Below, in pieces: positions 57,981-64,000 of a DNA stretch of 64,000 nucleotides. The notes under the pieces are model-generated. The model was not told where the DNA came from. It worked only from the letters and a program-made list of their open reading frames with translations, and did not search any database. The stretch is from Parasponia andersonii (Eukaryota > Streptophyta > Magnoliopsida > Rosales > Cannabaceae), in the NCBI GenBank assembly GCA_002914805.1, contig JXTB01000244.1, positions 356,723 to 420,722 on the forward strand, read 5' to 3'. Each line of letters starts with the position of its first letter. Positions within the stretch are counted from its first letter, which is position 1. The position numbers and the translations under genes were made by a program.

Positions 57981-59831
57981 ATGATTCACGCCAAGTCCGA
58001 TTCCGACGTGACGAGCCTGGACCCATCGTCGCCGAGATCGCCAAAGCGACCGGTTTACTACGTTCAGAGCCCGTCTAGGGACTCCCACGATGGCGATAAG
58101 TCATCGTCGATGCAAGCCACGCCGGCGTTCAACAGCCCCATGGAGAGTCCTTCTCACCCCTCGTATGGCCGCCACTCGAGGACCACCTCGGCGAGTCGAT
58201 TTTCCGGCAACTTTCGGTCGTCGTCCGGCCGGAAGACGAGAAACGACAAGGGTTGGCCCGAGTGTGATGTGATCGAGGAAGAAGGGAACTATGACGAGTT
58301 TTATCGGGACAAAGGGGTGACAAGGCGGTGCCAGATTCTGATTGCTTCGCTTGGCTTTGTTCTGATTTTCTCTGTTTTCTGTTTGATCCTCTGGGGAGCT
58401 AGCAGGCCTTATAAGGCTCGGATTACACTCAAGGTTTGGTATCTTTTTATTTAATTATTTAAATGTTGTTATTGAATTCAGTGTTCAAATGTAAGAATAA
58501 ATATATTATAATATTGTATTTATTGTTTTGTTTCAAACAATCAAACTTGGTTCACGTGCTTTGAGTTAATGACAGAACAAAATTCTGTTCCGTTAAATGA
58601 TAATAACAGAGCGAGCTTGGATCTTTAGCATTAAGCAAAATCGGACCACTAATTTAATATATTTTCTCTAATCGAAGAGGAATGAGAGATCGAATTATTG
58701 TGCTTTTTTTATGGAATGAAGATGTTCTTAATTGTAGAGATACATTGTAACTGGTCAGAAAGATCGGTTAGGAATCTATTAGGTTAATTAGAGCCTCTGG
58801 TTCCAATTTCTCAAAAATAAATCTCTATTTTAAATAGACAGAAATATGAAAGTTCTGCTATGATCATTTATGGTTTTAGCAGAGGAGTTTGGTTTTTGGT
58901 TTAGATTCCTGCCATTGTTCCTGATTGATCATTTTTTGTTGGATTAAGTTTTACTAAAACGTCTTTTTAATCTAATTTTATTTTATTTTCTTTCTTGTAG
59001 TCATTGACTGTGCATAATTTCTACTTCGGGGAGGGGTCGGACATGACGGGAGTCCCAACGAAGTTGCTGACAGTGAACTGTTCTGTGAGGATGAGTGTGT
59101 ACAACCCTGCTACATTCTTTGGCATTCATGTAAGCTCCTCTCCTATCAGCCTCATGTACTTAGAGATCGCAGTTGCTAAAGGCCAGGTAAGCGTCAAGAC
59201 TTTCCTGCTCTCAACTCCTATTTGCAGACCACTTCAAACTACCAAATTGATTGAAAATCATAAAATATTTATAAAAGAGAGAGAGAGAGAGCATTAATGA
59301 ATACAGTTTTGAACAAAGACAAAAACAAGTAATAGTCATAAGAAAATGCTGTGTAAATCTGTAGTTGACATGTTAATATGTGATTGTTTAAATACAAGTG
59401 GTGATACATGACATTGTTTACGATAAAATATGTTTTTTAGTTAGTCGGAAAATTGTCTTGAAGGCCTTCAAGTTTTCCTTTTCTTTTTACTCTAATTTTG
59501 GTGTAGTTGTAACTTGTATCTTATGTCTGTTGCATGCAAATATGTATTGTAGTTGAAGAAATACTATCAGCCAAGAAAGAGCCAACGGACCGTGTCTGTG
59601 AACCTTCAAGGAATAAAAGTGCCTCTGTATGGGGCAGGAGGGAGCTTAGCCGTCTCAGACAACGACAGTGAAGTTCCGATGACGCTGGTGTTTGAAGTAC
59701 GGTCCAGAGGTCATGTGGTGGGAAAGTTAGTAAAGTCAACACACCGAAAACGCATATCTTGTTCTCTAGATATTGACTCTCATAAAACCAAGCCTATCAA
59801 GTTTAAGCATGATTCTTGTTTGTTTGAGTAA
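57981..59831 (+). CDS. COMPANION OF CELLULOSE SYNTHASE-like (LEA_2) membrane protein, 305 aa, three exons
   Basis: CC proteins link cellulose synthase complexes to cortical microtubules: a disordered cytosolic N-terminus binds microtubules, one membrane span follows, and an apoplastic LEA_2 domain ends the chain. Exons: 57,981-58,433, 59,001-59,186 and 59,553-59,831, all GT-AG and phase 0. The N-terminus has the family signature 'HAKSDSDVTSL' (3-13) and 'RPVYYVQSPSRDSHDG' (23-38), then a Ser/Arg-rich basic part to about 91, 'CDVIEEEG' (95-102), a membrane span at about 117-140 and an LEA_2 fold from about 150 ('YNPATFFGIHV', 'LKKYYQPRKSQRTV', 'VRSRGHVVGKLV'). The family start is used; no upstream in-frame ATG was seen. 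It lacks the Pro/Lys-rich insert I recall in Arabidopsis CC1, so it may be nearer CC3/CC4. It converges on PLSP1. Confidence 0.9.
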
Positions 59832-60672
59832 CTATCAGTTGTTCAGAATGAGAGTGACAATGGAGGACTAGCTGTGTCTCTACCTTGTTTTAGCATTTTC
59901 TAAGGAGAAACCTCTTTCTAGAGTTGTGTCAGTCATAGAACTATAGTAGTAGAAATTGTTGAGGTTAAATTTATTGAGAAGACAGAGAGATTAGAGAGAC
60001 TGGTTTTCATTGATATTGAGTTGTGTTCCTTTGTTGTCTGTGTTGAAAGATTATGTCTCAAACTTCGAAGTGATAACGTCACACAATCCATAAACGTTTG
60101 CCTTCGTGTACACTGGTGTAGACTTTATTCTAACTTCTTGTTATAAACAGGACAAAAAGAATCTGACTTGATGGTATTTGCCATCTTAAATAGTTGGATA
60201 TCAATTTGGAAAGCGGTTTTGCTAATCAAGCCAACGTTTACCACACTGTACTCTAAAAAGTCTTAACTTCATGCTAAAAATAAAACGAACACATTCTAAC
60301 TTGATGATGTTCGCCATCTTGCGTATTAATTTGCAAAGCAGTTCCTAACTGTTATTTGAGAGTGCAAGAGGGTGCATTTATCATCAATTACTACTATAAT
60401 ATTTGTGTTGTTATTTGCCAAACTAGTTCACTTGGATGTGCACTGAAACTCACTTGGAACGTATTTTCAAGTGGACTCAAAGTCTAAAGAGGTCAACGAA
60501 TTTGGAGGGCTGACTTGCACTTCATCACTCAAAATCCAGCACAAGGGCCCCTGAGGAAAAAGAAAAAACAAGGGCCATTCTAATAAAATCGGACTCTTCC
60601 AGTTTCCATTTTAACTAATATCACAAGTAAATACAAATTCAATGGTAAAAGTACAAGTTACAATGAGAACAA
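59832..60672. other. Convergent 3' intergenic region
   Basis: Between the stop codons of the CC-like gene and PLSP1. It should hold both 3' UTRs. No additional gene recognised. Confidence 0.5.
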
Positions 60673-63135
60673 TCACTGTGTTGCTGGAGCAGTCTCCTGC
60701 TTGTCCACAGCACATCCTGTTTCAAGAACTGTGCCACCAATTCGATTTGGAGGCCAATAGCGAAACACAGATCTTCCCAGTATATTCTTGGCTGGTAAAG
60801 GACCCCTAAGCAATTACAATATTTATTGAAATCAGAAAAAGGAAGAAACGTGAAACAAATTTGAGATTCTTCAGAATTATGAACCACACTAATGCGAACT
60901 TATGGAGGGTATGAATTTTAAGTGCATTACCAAACATGTGAATCATAGCTGTTATTGCGGTTGTCACCCATCACGAAGACCGATTTTTCAGGTACACGCT
61001 GTATAGTTAGCCAAGGTGCTTTCATGTCAGCAAGATTTCAGGGCTAAAACAATTGTAATCTCAGTGCGCTTAGTTTCTGGTTCAACAATTTCTTCGATAA
61101 GTAAATAAATAAGAAGTGAAAAAAAAGGAAGTAAATAATACGCACTATGGGTGACATGTTGTAAGAAGGTGGCTCAAGGATGAACTTTTCATCTCTTTCC
61201 ACTCCATTAACTACGAGCTTCCCATTACGAACCTGAAACCAGACAGTTTTCAACAATTGGGTTCTAACACAAACAAGCAAGACAAATTTGATAACACAGC
61301 CATACACAAAAATGGGAAAGAAAAGAGAGAGGCTTAAGTCAGTATGATATTTATATGCATGGATATTCAAACACACAAACAAACAAGACTACTACGTATA
61401 GAAGAAGGCCAATACTAGCATGCAATATAACAATTTTCATGTTTAACATAGGGGTCAGATCTAGGCAGGACATTCTCTGCAATAGCTCGCTTCTTAGTTA
61501 CATTTTTCTATTCTTTACAATTAAAAATACAACACGCCACTCCTGACTCCCCTAAGCTCAAGAAAATTTTTTCAATAACAAAGTGATACGAGAGATGCTG
61601 ACCAGAGATGGAAATGAAAAGCAGAAAGCAGCACAGTGTGGTTGTCCTTGTGTGGACCTACCTCTACAATATCTCCTTCCTTGGCAACTACTCTTTTAAT
61701 AAAGACATCATCGTCAGTATAGCCTACTTGTTGAAGAGCAGGTGGACTTTTGAAGATTACAATATCATTTGCACAAGGCTTTCTGAAATAGTATGAGACC
61801 TGACAAAATCAACATAAATAATTGTTAGACAATGGTTCAAAATTACAAATAATACATGACATTACAAACTAAGAGCGTTTCAAGCAAACAAGTTATCCAA
61901 GGTAGTGGTCACCACTGTCAAACTTAATCCGATCGGAATAGTATCAATTAAATATTCGAGACTACTAATGTATTGACAAATTTTTCCACCCTTAAGCATT
62001 CAGAGAAATCAATGGATACAAACATACTACAACAGGCTTGTTTCCAAATCCATAACCTTATGAATAACTACTCTAGCGTCTGCTAATCATTAAAAGCACC
62101 TAACAAGGCAGTTCCACAATCAAGCATAATTCCAAGCGCATGATTTAGAATCTAATCTCCATAAATCTCATAATTTAGTACTACTCCATTCCACCCTTAA
62201 TTTTGAAGATTCTAACACGTCAAGAAAAGTATAAATTACACACGTCCAGGCGAAGAATCAGAATGCCAACGAGAATACATACTCGTCTCCCATTTCAGAG
62301 ATCAAACAGAGGTAATCTCTTCATAGTTTAGGTTAAGAATACTTATGCGCAGTTAATTACGTGTAGTCTGAAAAATCATCCTTACAAAGAAAACTCTGAA
62401 CCACATTGCAATTATTACCACCAAACGCTTTATGAACCATATCAACACTTTATAAGAACACAACCCCAGAGACTCACTCAACTCCACTAATAGATTACTG
62501 AATCCAGTCCAGGGCTCATTTTTCGTAACAATCAAAAAACATAAAACACAGCATTATCAACAGACTTCATGTACTACTTTCGAAAATCAACACAGAAACT
62601 AGAATAAAATACACTATACCTTCTCAGCAACAAGATGGTCTCCGACATCAAATGTAGGATACATCGACAAAGAAGGAATGTACCTCGGCTCAGCCACGAA
62701 CGACCTAAACGCAATCGAAATGGCTATCGCGGCAAAGACTGTCTTGGCATCATCTGAAGTGAAACTGACCCATTCTGACAAAAGCCCACTTTTTTTCTCG
62801 ACTTGCCCATCATCCCCACCTTCGCCGCCACCTCCTCCTCCCCCTCCACCGTCGTCATCGACCCCTCCAGTGTCCACAACCGCCTTGGTTTCGTCACCAG
62901 AGTCCTTAAAAGCATTGCACCGAAGAATATGGAAGTGGGTTCTGGTGTTTAGGAGCTTAGAGCCGGAAAAAGTAGAGGTTTTATATGTGGAATGGGATGA
63001 AGTCGAAGAAGGTTGGTGGAGATGGAGTGCTGTGAAACTCAAACTAGGGTAGTTGACGGGTTCGGAGAAGTGGGTATGGCTCGAATTAGGGATTTTCACA
63101 CTAGGTAGTGGATAAAATACATGTACAGAGACCAT
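60673..63135 (-). CDS. PLSP1: Plastidic type I signal peptidase (thylakoidal processing peptidase), 313 aa, five exons
   Basis: PLSP1 removes thylakoid-transfer peptides from lumenal proteins and also matures the envelope channel Toc75. Exons: 63135-62620, 61799-61662, 61232-61146, 60998-60931 and 60805-60673, with GT-AG junctions and continuous frame. The Ser/Thr-rich N-terminus (about 1-73) is a plastid transit peptide. A Gly run (96-104), a membrane span (about 132-148) and the S26 domain follow. The catalytic Ser157 lies in '[13 protein letters not shown]', the general base Lys207 in 'FIKR', and '[14 protein letters not shown]' spans 258-271. Cys181 and Cys301 correspond to the redox-active pair I recall in Arabidopsis PLSP1 (166 and 286). 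An in-frame TGA four codons upstream supports the start. Length is close to the Arabidopsis protein (about 291 aa); the Gly run accounts for part of the excess. Confidence 0.94.
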
Positions 63136-64000
63136 CTCTAAATCTCAAAGATGAAATTCAATCTCCCAAATTCCAGGTTTTGGCGTAAAAAGGGAAAAAT
63201 TTACAGCTTATTCAAATGGAGGAGTGGAGATTGGAGAATTGAGACATCATCATCAACTTGCAATCTTGTTCGATTACCTTACTTTACTCTCGTAGTCGAG
63301 TCAGGAGATTAGTACATAAATATCCGCTTTTTAAGCATACTTTCTTAAATATCCGTTTTTATTTTTATTTTACCAATGCTTGTTTTTATATGCATTAATG
63401 AAAAAAATGGAAAAATTAGTCATTTTGTCCACTTATATTTACTATTTGAATGAATTTGTTCGCTTGCTTTTGACCGTGGATTTAAGTACTCCTCCTAGGT
63501 AACAAAGTTCTTCGTATTTTACCTCCTCACTTTTAATTTAATATTAAAATACTTTTAGATGATAAAGTTGTTCTTTCTTTATCTCGTTATTTTTAATTTA
63601 ATATTAAGTGTCTTTATAATAATAAATATTCAAGTATCTCTATAATAATAAAATTATTACTCTTTTGACTCTTTATTTTTTATCTAGTATTTAAATACTT
63701 TTTAGAGGCCTTTCGATACAAAGTAATTCCAATTTTTCAAATTAATTAGAATGCTAAAAATGATAATATGATTGTCTGATATCTAGAATAATTATATTTG
63801 ATTGCACACAATAATCTTGTATATGATTCCTGGAATGTTAAATAACTATGTTTGATTGCGCATGGGAATGTGCTTAAATTAAAATTAAAAAATAATTAAA
63901 AAAAATTAAATTGCTTATAAAATAATATAATTTGTTAGTATAAAATAAAACAATTTACTCTGATTTATAGGATGTCGTATTTTTTTTTTTGTTTTGTATT
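63136..64000. other. PLSP1 upstream region and AT-rich tail
   Basis: The first 200 bases hold the PLSP1 leader/promoter. From about 63,491 to 63,710 three imperfect units of roughly 65-80 bp recur (CTC..TTATTTTTAATTTAATATTAA...AGT.TCTTTATAATAAT). No gene recognised up to the window end. Confidence 0.5.

Noticed and set aside
62678-63052. 124-codon plus-strand frame with a Pro/Ser run
   Set aside because: Antisense shadow of PLSP1 exon 1, where the Gly run reads as Pro.

Overview
The window is AT-rich, intron-containing plant nuclear DNA. GT-AG introns, a plastid signal peptidase, a COV/DUF502 membrane protein, plant LC8 dynein light chain and dense TIR, LTR, LINE and SINE debris point to a eudicot, probably a rosid; species not resolved. 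Two single-N gaps show it is a draft assembly.

Layout. 1-1.9 kb: 5' end of a Gypsy-type fossil on the minus strand. 2.6-17.3 kb: decayed partial copies of a LIKE-COV (LCV) gene, broken up by LTR-type, Copia, LINE and hAT-like insertions; one patch is amplified as a 1.41 kb tandem array. 17.4 kb: an orphan CCCH zinc-finger exon. 19-24.4 kb: RNase H-domain relic, and a local duplication split by an LTR-type element. 25.5-29.8 kb: intact LCV gene, seven exons, minus strand. 30-35 kb: small inverted-repeat elements. 35.8-36.3 kb: two-exon LC8 dynein light chain gene, plus strand. 37-49 kb: nested TIR elements, an artefactual repeat at each N, a SINE with exact target duplications, a 3 kb long-TIR element holding a degenerate satellite, and a fourth LTR-type element. 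49.7-51.2 kb: a non-coding unit with telo-boxes and TATA box carrying a U80/SNORD80-type C/D snoRNA and a probable second C/D snoRNA. 52-55.2 kb: a second long-TIR element enclosing a satellite of palindromic units of about 20 bp. 58-59.8 kb: COMPANION OF CELLULOSE SYNTHASE-like gene, plus strand. 60.7-63.1 kb: PLSP1-type plastid signal peptidase I gene, minus strand, convergent with it.

The four protein genes act in unrelated housekeeping processes (Golgi/TGN membrane function, LC8 hub, cellulose synthesis at the cell surface, plastid protein maturation) and do not form a pathway. The most notable unannotated content is the snoRNA cluster, the two TIR elements that enclose satellites, and the chimeric LCV/LTR/hAT tandem array. 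Coordinates of diverged repeats are alignments by eye, good to about 10-30 bp unless a target duplication fixes them.
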